Below, in pieces: positions 1-10,504 of a stretch of DNA of 64,000 nucleotides. Below the pieces are notes generated by a model, which searched no databases, was not told the DNA's origin, and saw only the letters and a program-made list of their open reading frames with translations. This stretch comes from Zanthoxylum bungeanum (taxonomy: Eukaryota > Streptophyta > Magnoliopsida > Sapindales > Rutaceae): contig SKCR01037601.1 of the NCBI GenBank assembly GCA_019454045.1, positions 1 to 64,000 of the forward strand, given 5' to 3'. Made by a program: the position numbers and the translations under genes. Position 1 is the first letter of the stretch; each line of letters begins with the position of its first letter.

Positions 1-251
1 CCAATGTCAATTACAAACTACGTTGTAACTGCGCACTATATTGTAAATCCTAGGGTCTTTGTCTAATATACACGTATCACTGAACCAGATTCAGTTTCGA
101 TATAATCGTAATCAGATTAGATCGAATAAGTGTATAAAAGACAAGGGTGCTACCACTAAAATTAGTAATGTTATGGAAAAACGAACTGCTCGTATTTATG
201 AATCAGACATAAATACAATCCGGATTGGTACTCGGAGCACCAACCCTAACA
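1..251 (-). repeat. Partial copia LTR (same family as the solo LTR at 38284-40689)
   Basis: The stretch ends at 251 with a CCCTAACA terminus. Read on the minus strand this is a TG-type LTR start followed by a GGTTGGTGCTC segment, closely matching the minus-strand start of the LTR at 38284-40689. The part before about 200 also resembles the 40500-40660 stretch of that LTR. There is no polypurine tract just outside the terminus, so this is a 5' LTR or solo LTR rather than a 3' LTR. The rest lies outside the window. Methionine aminopeptidase homology starts directly at 252, so this LTR interrupts or truncates that pseudogene. Confidence 0.6.
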
Positions 252-1372
252 CAAAGTGCATGGAACTAAAGCTTCTGCGTGAAGGCGCTGCTTTCTGTAC
301 TCAGGGCCGCTTTAAAGCTTCATGGAGCTCTCAGAAATCTGTTCATTTGAAAACAAAGCTATCTGTACTGGGAACGGGAGAAAATTCAGACTTAGGTGGT
401 GAAGGTTGGCTTTATTGATTGAAGAAAGGACAGGCTCGAACTCCGAAACTTCCTCATTTTGATTGGACCGGAACAAACTGAGGCCACACCCCATATCTAG
501 CAAGCGTGTTGTACCTGCTCACATTGATCTACCTGATTGGGCATTGGATGGAATACCTAAAGTTGAGCCCAATAGTGATCTGCATTCTGCAGCATGTTGT
601 TGAGATTAAAACTCCAGATCAAATCGAGAGAATGCAAGAAACATGTCGAATTGCAAGGGAGGTTTTGGATGCTGCTGCTCGAGTGATTTTTCCTGGTGTC
701 ACAACTGATGAAATTGATCGAGTGGTTCATGAGGCAACTATTGCTGCTGGTGGATACCCCCTCTCATCTCAATTATTATTTCTTCCCAAAGTCTTGTTGC
801 ACATCAGTTAATGAAGTGATCTGTCATGGAATTCCTGATGCTCGGAAATTAGAGGATGGTGATATAGTAAATATTGACGTGACTGTGTACTATAAATGGG
901 TCCATGGTGATCTGAATCTGAATGAAACATATTCTGTGAGAAACATTGATGAAGCATCTCATCAGTTGGTCCAATGTACATATGAGTGCTTAGAGAAAGC
1001 AATATCCATAGTGAAACCTGGCGTGCAATTTCGTGAAATTGGTGAAGTAATTAATCGCCACGCTTCAATGTGAAATCATACTGTGGCCATGGTATTGGAG
1101 AGCTGTTTCATTGTGCACTCAACATTCCCCATTATTCAAGAAATAAAGCAGTTGGCGTAATGAAAGCTGGACAGACCTTTACAATTGAACCAATGACTAA
1201 TGCTGGGGTTTGGGGTGATCGGATGTGGCCTGACTGTTGGACTGCTGTTACATCAGATGGCAAACGCAGTGCTCAGTTTGAACACACTCTTTTGGTTACT
1301 GAAATCGGTGTTGAAGTTCTTACGGCAAGGTTACCCTCATCTTCGAATGTGTATCCTTGGCTAAATGTGTAG
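252..1372 (+). pseudogene. MAP1A: Methionine aminopeptidase 1 (MAP1A-type) processed pseudogene
   Basis: Cytosolic type 1 methionine aminopeptidases remove the initiator Met from nascent proteins. Homology runs from the zinc-finger end (KC..ELKL, AAFCTQ, about 254-300) through the linker (GQARTPKLPHFDWTG, about 430-470) and the metallopeptidase domain ([38 protein letters not shown]) to a C-terminus VYPWLNV and TAG at 1370-1372. The metal-binding D, D, H, E, E residues are all visible. About 370 codons lie in 1.1 kb without introns, as expected for a retrotransposed cDNA. Lesions: TGA at 416-418, a frame change near 478, a short insertion near 582-590, an extra C in the run 757-761, a duplicated CTGAAT at about 911-922 and a deletion of about 16 bases near 1070. 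The first roughly 30 codons are missing at the LTR border. No poly(A) tail is seen. It is not expected to make a protein. Confidence 0.85.
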
Positions 1373-1499
1373 GTGTTGATCTGTTCTGCTGCAGATGAGT
1401 GGATAAGAAGTCAACTATCCATTATTGTGCCTCCGAATTTACAGATTGTGAACCATTGCATGGCTCAATCAAAGATGAGAATGATGCGAGTAATGAAGA
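1373..1499 (+). other. Possible 3' UTR of the MAP1A retrocopy
   Basis: The sequence directly follows the MAP1A stop codon and precedes recognisable gypsy LTR homology. It may be retrocopied 3' UTR. An open frame of 80 codons runs through it but shows no known motif and enters the LTR, so it is not called as a gene. No poly(A) run is present. Confidence 0.3.
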
Positions 1500-2460
1500 A
1501 TGGACAAGCAGTGAACCAGAGGCCGAAACAGCAGCCCAAACAGCGAACCAGTGAAAATAGCGGAAACGCTAACCCTTCCGGCAACGTCTCAACGCACTCC
1601 CGAGAAGCGACTTAAAAGTAAGACCTGAGGGTACCCTTTGTTATATTTTATTTTGTTATCCCGGACACGACATGCTCAGTTGGACGTGGAATACGTCCAA
1701 CCGGGTATGCGAAGTCCTACATTGAAAACGGCCAAATTATTTGGTCACATATTTATTATTTCAGCATTTATTTTGTATTATTAGCCTTTTATTATTTCGC
1801 ATTTAATTTCCATTTATTGTTGTTTTATTGTTTCGCATTTGTTTTGTGTTATTTATCTTCCTTGTTATTTCACATATTTGTCTCTTCGGTTATTTATAGT
1901 TATATACACCATCATATTTCATGTATGTCGACATTGGGTTAATGATTGCGTTGTGTTAATGATTGCTTGTTATCCTCTCGTGGTATATCGGATGGAAACC
2001 CAGACATAAATTTCATAGCCGAATCCGAATGGACGGTAGTGCGGTCTGCACTTGGGATACAACTCCACGTACCGCTTGAGGAAACGTTCACATATATTCA
2101 TGAAATTATATGCTTGCCATTGTAATGATTTATTTTTAAAGCATGCGAACTTAGTCATAGGAATTATTTTGATGAATGTGGACTAAACCTAGGTCACCTT
2201 TGGGCATATATGTTGAGTAGATTCAGTTAATTCATTGCACAAATCATATTGTTACAAGTGGCATACGTAAGGGACCATTCCGAACCCAACGGTTTGAGGT
2301 CTTCCCTTGTGAGGGGTGAGTGCGGCCTTAAACTATTTTCCCGGTTCACACCGGGTGGCGACTCCATGTTATTTCTCCGGTTTAGTTCCCCCGCGGGCTA
2401 TTCCGTACTCCGAACCAGGCCACGAGCCTAGAACAGCGTCGTCAAGTTCTGTGTCATACA
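1500..2460 (+). repeat. Truncated Tat/Ogre-like gypsy LTR (G2)
   Basis: This stretch matches, in opposite orientation, the solo LTR at 3620-6380: 1620-2095 pairs with 5068-5300, and 2265-2460 pairs with 3620-3823. The 3' half contains the GC-rich block with ACCGGGTGGCGACTCCA typical near the ends of Tat/Ogre LTRs. It ends with ..GTCATACA at 2460, directly followed by leader sequence of copia element E2 (acatccaag..), so it was inserted there. The left edge is approximate. About 1.2 kb present in the sister copy, including its tandem repeats, is missing here. Confidence 0.6.
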
Positions 2461-3614
2461 ACATCCAAGTCCGAAACAAATATCTCATATATGCCAATAC
2501 ATCCAATGTATTACCTAACATTTTTCCTTTGAATCAACTAAGCATTGGCTTTGGCATAACAAACTTAGTGATCCCAGTTAAGCACGACCCATTGACCATG
2601 GAAAGCTTCGTAATCAATGTCGATGGACAAGAAGTGGTCTTGACTTTGGCCAACAAACCACAACTTGGACAAGACACTGATATGGAACAAAGCCTTCGTG
2701 ATTCAAACACATCCTCGACGGAAAAAGGCCTTGAATTTGGCAAACAAGCCGATGCCAGTCTCGGATCTTGAGTGAGAATCACTCAATGGAAGGAAAAATG
2801 CTTAATTTTTGCGAGGGTTTTCGAGTGCAAATTGGCAACCAATTTATTATCTTTGTTAAGGTCTCATCATCATACACCCTTAAACATGCATTCTAAACAC
2901 ATAATAAAGCACATATGAATAAATAATAATGATATGCGGATGGATACTTTACACATTGATCCTAGATCAAATCTCTCCATTTCTCTCTCCCGCTAGCACG
3001 TGTATTTACTTCTACCTGTTACACTACATTTCTAAAGAAACCTCATTAACATTGAGGGGAGTTGGTGAGAAGAGAATACAAAGAATATGGAGGTAAAAGG
3101 CTGGACACGCAGGTCCAATTAATAAATCAAATTTATTACAATAAATTCTAACTAATTGTCTCACCCATCTAATATCTATCTGATATACATTATTCATGCA
3201 TCGCAACCATGTATTCACACAAGCATGTTATCAATCAATCTAATCAAATTAATTAATCTGATAATTAGTGACCATCCAATGTTCAAACAACGATTTGATT
3301 TTGCGCGAGTCAAACTCGTTTTGCGAATAAGTACTCAAAGTACGAATTCTCGAATCAAATTAAACTACAAAATTAAATCCAATTTAAATGTATTTAATTC
3401 TAATTCACTATTTAATTCCAAATTAAACATTAAACTTTAATAATAAACCTTTACGACTTAAATTCCAAATTTAATCGTTACGGGTCTCAAAGCCCGATTA
3501 ACGTCCAATGTCAAATTAATTAAAGTCCAATGGGCTTTTAATTAATTTCTTAAGGCGTGGACTTTTGGTCAACTCGGGTCAAATCGAATAACCAAAATCC
3601 AATCCGGGAGTTAC
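2461..3614 (-). mobile_element. Leader (5' untranslated) part of copia element E2, distal segment
   Basis: Non-coding sequence co-linear with the leaders of copia elements B (about 35850-37030, opposite orientation) and C (48680-49860), including the motif CTTGACTTTGGCCAACAA at 2639-2656 and a decayed copy at 2730-2747. Together with 6386-7088 it forms one leader interrupted by the solo LTR at 3620-6380. The gag-pol part of E2 is not in the window because the G2 LTR lies at the other end. Open frames such as 2316-2771 are not conserved in sister copies. Confidence 0.75.
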
Positions 3615-3619
3615 CCCAT
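3615..3619. repeat. Target-site duplication cccat (left) of gypsy solo LTR G1
   Basis: The same five bases occur at 6381-6385. The uninterrupted site is seen in the homologous leader of element B near 35810-35825, where the two flanks are contiguous. Confidence 0.85.
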
Positions 3620-4204
3620 TGTGGGAACACAGGAACTGGGAGACGCATGCTGTCCCGGGCTCGCGGCCCGGTCGGGAGTACGGAGTAGCCACGGGGGACT
3701 AAACCGGAGAATAATGGAGTAGCCACCCGGTGTGAACCGGGAAAATGAGATTTAAGGCCGCACTCACCCCTCGCAAGGGAAGACCTCAAACCGTTGGGTT
3801 CAGAATGGTCTCTTACTTATGCCACTTGTAATGAAAGGATTTATATGATAATTTAATCAGGCTTAAGTAACACTTATTTCTGAGAATATCATGCTTCTAA
3901 ATCTACACACATACATCAACAAGTTCATCTAAATTTATATGTAACACATATTCGAATTTGCATACAGCTTATTTGCAAGTAATCTATGTCTCAATTTGCA
4001 TACATAAGGTTTATCATACGTTAAGCATACAAGTTGATGAACGCATTGGTGGACACAAAAGCGCAAACAAATAGCATTCTTACTAGCATGCATATTAAGA
4101 AAAGATATTTAAGCGCATAACAGAAATAGACAACTAGAGAGGTAATACAAATGCATAACGTAAAAATGGGGAACTATGTGCTAAGATGGACATGTCGTAA
4201 TGTG

Positions 4205-4500
4205 ATGCAAGAGGATCTGTTTACCGTGGGCGTTCGTACAGCGTTCGTATACGCGTTCGAACGGTAAACAGAAGGTTCTCGTTCGAGTAGCGTTCGTAAA
4301 CTCGTTCGAACGTAAATGAAACAGAATGCTCACGTTCGTATGGCGTTTGTGAACGCGTTTGAACGGGAATGAGACAGAATGCTCACGTTCGTGTGGCGTT
4401 TGTGAACGCGTTCGAACAGAAATGAGACCTGATGCATGATAAGGCAAAATACATGCGCGTTCGAGTTGCGTTCGTAAACGCGTTCGAACAGGAACACACC
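4205..4500. repeat. Tandem repeat with CGTTCGAACG palindromes
   Basis: Five imperfect units spaced roughly 50-70 bp, each with a core like GCGTTCGTnnACGCGTTCGAAC (4241, 4290, 4343, 4397, 4468). The palindrome CGTTCGAACG recurs, with variants. Related but untandemised pieces lie at 6165-6240 and 57570-57645, so the motif belongs to this LTR family. Open reading frames here are by-products of the repeat. Confidence 0.8.
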
Positions 4501-4562
4501 TGATGCATGAAATGGGACGCAATACATAAATGGCGAATAGTACAATGCGAGGCACGACGAAG

Positions 4563-5000
4563 CATCGTGGTAAAGGATTTTAACCTCTTCAATTAGAGGA
4601 CCTCTCATCGAACTTACTAAGCCCATGCGCTCGATCGCATCATGCATACAAACATAAAGACAATCATATCAAACTAAGTATGCCCGATTGAACACATCTT
4701 ACATCCAACTGAACACACATCAACCGGCGCGGCAAAACATCGTGGTAAAGGGCTTTAACCCCTCCCCATAGGGGGTCTTTCATTCCACTTACTAAGCCCA
4801 TGCGCTTGATTGAACCATGCATAAAAATATAAAGACAATCATATCAAACTAAGTATGCCCGATTGATCGTATCTTGCATTCAACCAGACACACATCAACC
4901 GACGCGGCAAATCATCGTGGTAAAGGGCTTTAACCCCTCCCCATAGGGGATCTTTCATTCCACTTACTAAGCCCATGCGCTCGATTGAATCATGCATGAA
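4563..5000. repeat. 175-bp tandem repeat, about 2.5 copies
   Basis: Units begin at 4563, 4738 and 4913 with CATCGTGGTAAAG, giving a constant period of 175 bp. Each continues with CTTACTAAGCCCATGCGC, and the two complete units go on to CAATCATATCAAACTAAGTA. The third unit is incomplete. It lies inside solo LTR G1. Confidence 0.85.
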
Positions 5001-6380
5001 TAAGCAACATACAGAATTCAAGTGACGAGAAATAAATAAACCAAAGCAACACAAAACCATAGAAGGTGCCGTTTACTCAAGTGGTACGTAGAGTTGTATC
5101 CCAAGTACAGACCGCACTACCGTCCATTCGGATTCGGCTATGGAATTTACGTCTGGGTTTCCATCCTATATACCACGAGAGGCGACACTCTTTTATTCAT
5201 CCAATACCCACAACATGCATCCACAAACGACTCTCATGCGATAATAAATAAAAGACAAATGAAAGATAATAAATACAAGGTGCCCTCAGGTCTAACCTTT
5301 TATGTCGTCTCTCGGTAGTATGGTGTACGGTCGTCGAAAGGGTGGATGCTCCGCAACTCTTCCGGTTCACTGGTTCACTGCTCTCGTTCGTTGTCTTACT
5401 ATTTTGGGTCGTCGTTCTCCGTCTTTTGCTGCTGTTTTGACTCCGATTCGCTGCCATTGCTACTGTTTTGCTGCTGTATTTTAGTTACTGTTTTTGGGAT
5501 GTTTTGGCTACTGTTTTGGGTGTGATTTTTGGTGATGTTATGGTGTGGTTCGGGGGCTATTTTGATGAGGTAAAGGGGCTGTTCGGGATTTATTTTGGTC
5601 AAGGCAATGAGGGTTCTTTGGTTTGTGATCTTTGGTTATTGAGAGTGAGGGAGAGTTGTGTCCATCAGCTTGGGTGTTTCTTGCGTGAATGAGCTAGGGG
5701 AAAATGGTTGGAAATTCTTTGCTTCTTTTCTTGTAATGGGCGTGCACTAGGGGGATTGGAGACTAGAGGTGGCTAGATTAGTGCATGTTTATATAGAAGA
5801 GAGCTAGGGCTTGTCCTTGTCTCACAAGGAAGGGATCTTGGTATTAAATGGAGGATTTGATTTGGTGTTGGACAAGGAAAGCAAGGGATTTGATTTGGTT
5901 TAGATTAGGAAGGTTGAATATTTGATTGGCTTGGTTTAGGAATATAATATTTTAAGTTAGGAATAATATATATTTGATTGGGAATATAATTGGTTGATTG
6001 ATTTTAATTAGGCATGACATCTTTTTAATTTGGTATGTGATTTTTAGATTTGTTTTGATTTCACCATGTGTTAAATATGTGTTTTAAGTGGGCTTGGGCG
6101 TGTGGGCCAAGGCTTGGGCGAATCGGGCTTAATGTGAGGTTAGCAGCAAAACCAGAATTACCGACACCGTTCGAACGCCTCCTAGAACGCGGCACGAACG
6201 CCCGCAATCTGTTTGGAGTTCGAACGAATTAACGAACGCAGCACGAACGAAAACAGTGAACCTTGTTTATTCTGAATTTCCCCTTCCGACGTCCGTTTCT
6301 CGTGACTTCGTGACTTAAAAGGTAGTGTCTCCAAATGAGACTCATCATAGGGACTTATGTGCAAAAATGCAGTGCCTACA

Positions 6381-6385
6381 CCCAT
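6381..6385. repeat. Target-site duplication cccat (right) of gypsy solo LTR G1
   Basis: Matches 3615-3619. The E2 leader resumes immediately afterwards. Confidence 0.85.
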
Positions 6386-7088
6386 AAGCCCAGAAATCAA
6401 TTTAGGCCCATTAGACCCAATTAAACTTTAAAGGTCCATTAGTCGCATTTGGGCTTTATGGATGCGGTTTTGGGCCCAATTGGATCCAATCCATTTGGCC
6501 TAAACCTAACTTGGTACAACCAAGCCCAATTAGCCCAATAACAATATTCAAGCCCAATTTCACAAAATAGGCCCAATTCAATTAAATTACAAAATCCAAT
6601 TTCACAATTTAATTACCTAAAGTGTATAACACAATTAATTATTCAATTAACATTTCTAAAACATCAATTAACACAACTAATCATGCTCATTAACATTAAA
6701 TCATGTCCAACACAATTTAATAAAAAATCAAACCAATTCATGCTTACTTTAGTCTCGGTAATTTGGGGAATTTTGTGTTCGATTCGGTTTCAATCCAATT
6801 AATTCCACAATCGACATTAAATCAACATCCCAATTTATTCCAACTCATCCAATGAATCAAAAATCAAAAAATTCTAAGACTAAATAGCGCATTATGCATT
6901 CGGCCAACACAAAGAATTTGGGGAAAAATGTTCCAAACATTGTTTCTTCAAATTGATCAAATCAATCATCAATTCAAACACATTTAAGCATACTAATTCA
7001 TCCAATTTCATTAATTCATGCTCAAATACAATTTACCCAAATTTTAAGCCCTAAAATTTTCATGCTTTAACCTTGCTCTAGATGCCAT
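6386..7088 (-). mobile_element. Leader of copia element E2, proximal segment, with primer binding site
   Basis: Non-coding leader read on the minus strand from the LTR edge at 7088. The primer binding site is the complement of 7071-7087 (TGGCATCTAGAGCAAGG on the minus strand), a variant of the initiator-Met tRNA primer site used by copia elements. The leader is rich in GGCCCA/TGGGCC and continues, after the G1 LTR, at 3614. Confidence 0.75.
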
Positions 7089-9168
7089 TGTTGGTTTCTA
7101 TTAAGGTCCTAAGATCATAAACAAGCATGAAACATATGCGAATACAAATCAACGAAGTTGCGGAATACTCACATCGATCGGTTGAGCGACGCTACGCCGA
7201 ACAAAACTTGATTTTGCTCACTGTCATGGTCACGGCAGTTCACTTCCACTGCCCTCCAAGATTCGGCCATTGATGCTCCATCAACAAGCTCCAAGCTTCG
7301 TCAAACGATTCCCGGCTCATGGGTCGACTTCCCTATCACATTCGCATGTCTCTCGGAGTGCTAGCTCTTGAGAAATTTGCCACAAATTTCCCACACTTTG
7401 CTTCCCATCTCACGGTTTTTAGACAAAAACCAGTAAGTATTTTTTAGCCCATTGGGCGTGTAGATGAAGAGAGGAAAGAGAGAGAGAAAGATGAAAATGT
7501 GTGAAGTGATTTGTGTATTTGTTTTCTAAAAACATATACCAAAAAAAATTTGAAAATCAAATACCAAATATTAAAATATTTGTATATGTCTTTCAAACAT
7601 CACAATTGAGTGTTAAACACTCTTCCATCAACTACACACATCACTTCCCATCAATAAGTGAATAGTGACTGGCGTCAATCACTCAAAGTGAAAGACATCC
7701 ATCACTTGATTGACGAATGATGTGACGCTAGATGCGATTAGCGATTTGACGCTTGATTTGACTTGCGTGCCGCACTCGAATTCGAAATGCGAATGCGCTC
7801 GTAAAAAATCACGGGCTCGGGTTCGTTAATTCCAAATTAACAATTTTCCGTTGCGTCGTAATTAAATGATTACGCCTAGCGAAATCACTATTCACATCGC
7901 TAACGAATTAATTCTAAATTAATTCGTTCGCCCGAATTAAATCTAATTTTAATTCCGCGTCAAAATCCAATTTCATTTAATATATCGAATATATTATTTT
8001 ATTGATTAATTCCAAATTAATCGTTTTCTCTCTTTAAATGATATTTTATCCCAGATAAATATCCGCAGTTAATCCCAGATTAATTTTCTCTCTCTTCTAA
8101 TTAATCCCAGATTAATTAAAGTGCGAGTCATACATCATCGGTGAATCTTCGGGAAGCGACCTATGAGATCCCCGGATATTGTTGGCAGTAAATTTGGTCG
8201 TGGACTATCCGAACACGTAAGTACCAAGTATTACATTTTACCGATTTACAAGACAAGGTTGGCTTCTAGCAAAGCGCCATGCCACCCAATTCTCCAGAAA
8301 TATCCTTACAGGAATAAAGGATCTATATCAGGCGTATAGTATCGTAGTATTGCGTATTTCTGTCCAGTATCGGATGATCACGTGCTAGTTTTGGGGCTGG
8401 AATTGTGTCTGTCCCGTACGAAGCACATGTCAGATGTCTGGTAACTAGTCTTATAATCGGATAAACATGACCTTGTCATTTTTATCCCGATGACTGCGCA
8501 GTACTTAAGAGTACTAGTACCGTATCCTACGTGACCATCATCTCCATGACTGGAGTGACACTTCCGTCTTGACATCACACCCAACACACTACGATTCTCA
8601 ATATACCCAGCATAGGCGTACACAGAACCTGTTAAAGCCCTGGACGACCGCAACCAAACTATATTGATTGTCGCAAGTATTAGTGGTGCAAGTCTCAGGT
8701 TAAGACCAAATACACCTACCTTGATTTCGGACTTCCATAGACACATAGTCATACTACCAATGGAATTCCGTGGGGGTCTATCCAGAGCGAAGCTGTTTCC
8801 CGTACCATCGGTAAAACACAACCTTCTATTACACTTGCATGAGTATCATATACCCAAATATATGAGAACTATGCTGTTGTGCCCTCACAACGCGCACAAG
8901 TGCAATACTAGTCTTTTACGTATTTATCGATGTCCAATCTCGATAATACTCTAACTAGGGATATTTAATGATTTATCCTTCGTGGACTGATACTGTCTCA
9001 TATCATTCTCAATCCAGGAACAAATCATAGGGACCTCCTATCATTTATACATCTAGGTGATCTAATCACAAATGATAAGAGTGCAATCTCCTTTGTCACA
9101 TTGTTAATTTGTAAAACAACACCATGATCTGTACAAATAGTGACGATATTGGTCATAATTGTCCAACA
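7089..9168 (-). repeat. 5' LTR of copia element E2
   Basis: On the minus strand it runs from TGTTGGACAATTATGACC (9168) to GAAACCAACA (7089), 2080 bp. It is followed on the minus strand by a primer binding site, so it is the 5' LTR of an element extending to lower coordinates. It contains arrays of AATTAATT-type palindromes (about 7900-8130). The bases beyond its outer edge (ataat, 9169-9173) belong to the LTR of element E1, so E2 inserted into E1. The matching TSD on the far side is not in the window. Confidence 0.85.
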
Positions 9169-10490
9169 ATAATTAAATCCAATTTAATTAAATAATTATG
9201 CCTAGAAAAATTATTACGATAGTCGCTTTCGAATCATTTCCAAATTAATTCGCTCGACCGAATTAAAATCCAATTTTAATTTCGTATTGAAATCCAATTT
9301 CAATTAATATACCCGATATATTATTTTATCGATTCATTCTAAATTAATCGCGTTCTCTCTCTATACGAATTTAATCCTAGATTAATTCTTGCCGCAATTA
9401 ATCCCAGATTAATTTTCTCTCTCATAATTAATCTATGATTAATTCTATTCGAGTCAAATCATTGGTGAATCTTTGGGAAGCGGCCCAAGAGATTCCTGGA
9501 TATGTTGGCAGTAAATACGGTCATCGGACCCTCTGAACACGTGCGTACCCTGTACCACGTTCTCATTAATTTACAAGACATGGGTTGGCTTCTAGAAAAG
9601 CACCGTGCCTACCTAATTCTCCAGAAATATCCGTCGAGGAATATAATCTGTATCAGGCGTAGTAATACGATGTAATGCATAATACGATCCAGTATCGAAT
9701 GTCACATGATAGGCCTAGGGCGGGCTCTATGTCTGCCCCGCACGAAGCATATATCGGATCCTGCGTAACTAGTATTGTAATCGAAAAGTCATGACCTAGT
9801 CATACTTTCTCAATAGCTGCAACATTTAAGAGTACTAGTACCGTATCCTGTGTGGCCATCATCTCCATGATGAAGTGAAGTGATACTTTCATCTTGACAT
9901 CACATCCAATATATTATGATTCTCAGTAAACCTTATACAAGCGTACACAGAACTTGTTAAATTTCCGGACGATCAATACCAAAGTAAACTGATTGTTGCA
10001 AGTAATAGCGACGTAAGTCTCAGGTTAAAAATCACATACACCTACCCTGATTCGGATTCCCATAGACACATAGTCATACTACCAATGAGATTTCGAGTGG
10101 GTCTATCCAGAACGAAACTGTTCTCGGTCCAACAACTAACAAAACCTCTTATTACACTTGCATAAGTATCCAATACCTAATTATACGAGAAATATGCGGT
10201 TAAGCTTCCATAACGCGCACAAGTGTAATACTAGTCTATTCCATATTATCAATTTCAGTCTAGATAATACTACGACTATGGATATTTAATGATTAAACCG
10301 TTCTGGATTAATATTGTTTCATATCTTATTAATCCGATTTAACCATATGGACTTTATCATTAATATATATCCAAGTAATCCAATTACAATAATGATAAAA
10401 TAACAATTTCTTTTTTGTCACATAGTTAATTTGTACAAAAACACAATGTCTTTTACAAATAGTGATACTATGGGTCATAATTGTCCAACA
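9169..10490 (-). repeat. 3' LTR of copia element E1, truncated by insertion of E2
   Basis: On the minus strand it starts TGTTGGACAATTATGACCC at 10490, directly after the polypurine tract. It is co-linear with about the first 1.3 kb of the 5' LTR at 15977-17786, then stops at 9169, where the LTR of E2 begins. The remaining LTR portion should lie beyond E2, outside the window. Confidence 0.85.
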
Positions 10491-10501
10491 ATCTCTCACT
10501 T
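10491..10501 (-). other. Polypurine tract of copia element E1
   Basis: The minus strand reads AAGTGAGAGAT, directly before the TGTTGG start of the 3' LTR. This tract primes plus-strand DNA synthesis in LTR retrotransposons. The more usual form in sister elements is AAGTGGGAGAT. Confidence 0.8.
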
Positions 10502-10504
10502 GGC

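Larger units (their letters stand above)
3620..6380 (-). mobile_element. Solo LTR of a Tat/Ogre-like Ty3/gypsy element (G1)
   Basis: On the minus strand it begins TGTAGGCACTGCATTTTTGC at 6380 and ends GTTCCCACA at 3620, with TG/CA termini and a 5-bp TSD (cccat) on both sides. The start resembles the LTR that follows the polypurine tract of element F at 57411. No primer binding site, polypurine tract or protein-coding segment is seen inside, so it reads as one long LTR (2761 bp) left by LTR-LTR recombination. It contains two tandem-repeat blocks (4205-4500 and 4563-5000). It is nested in the leader of copia element E2. Confidence 0.8.

Noticed and set aside
506..811. Separate small genes within the MAP1A region
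   Set aside because: The three open frames between 506 and 1372 are consecutive pieces of one frame-shifted pseudogene.
2249..2771. Overlapping open frames at 2249-2431 and 2316-2771
   Set aside because: They cross the border between the gypsy LTR fragment and the copia leader, so they cannot be one gene.
4181..4555. Minus-strand open frames in the 4181-4647 repeat
   Set aside because: Generated by the tandem repeat, whose period leaves frames open; no protein family recognised.
5066..5692. Several open frames in the G1 LTR, with a Phe/Val-rich product at 5468-5692
   Set aside because: They lie within an LTR, antisense to it, with no support in the inverted sister copy.
8378..8821. Sense-strand open frame up to 147 codons in a copia LTR, also visible at 33449-33781, 17090-17329 and 51833-52075
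   Set aside because: The frame is broken by single-base indels in sister LTRs (for example a lost C near 43620) and has no domain; it reflects LTR homology, not coding.
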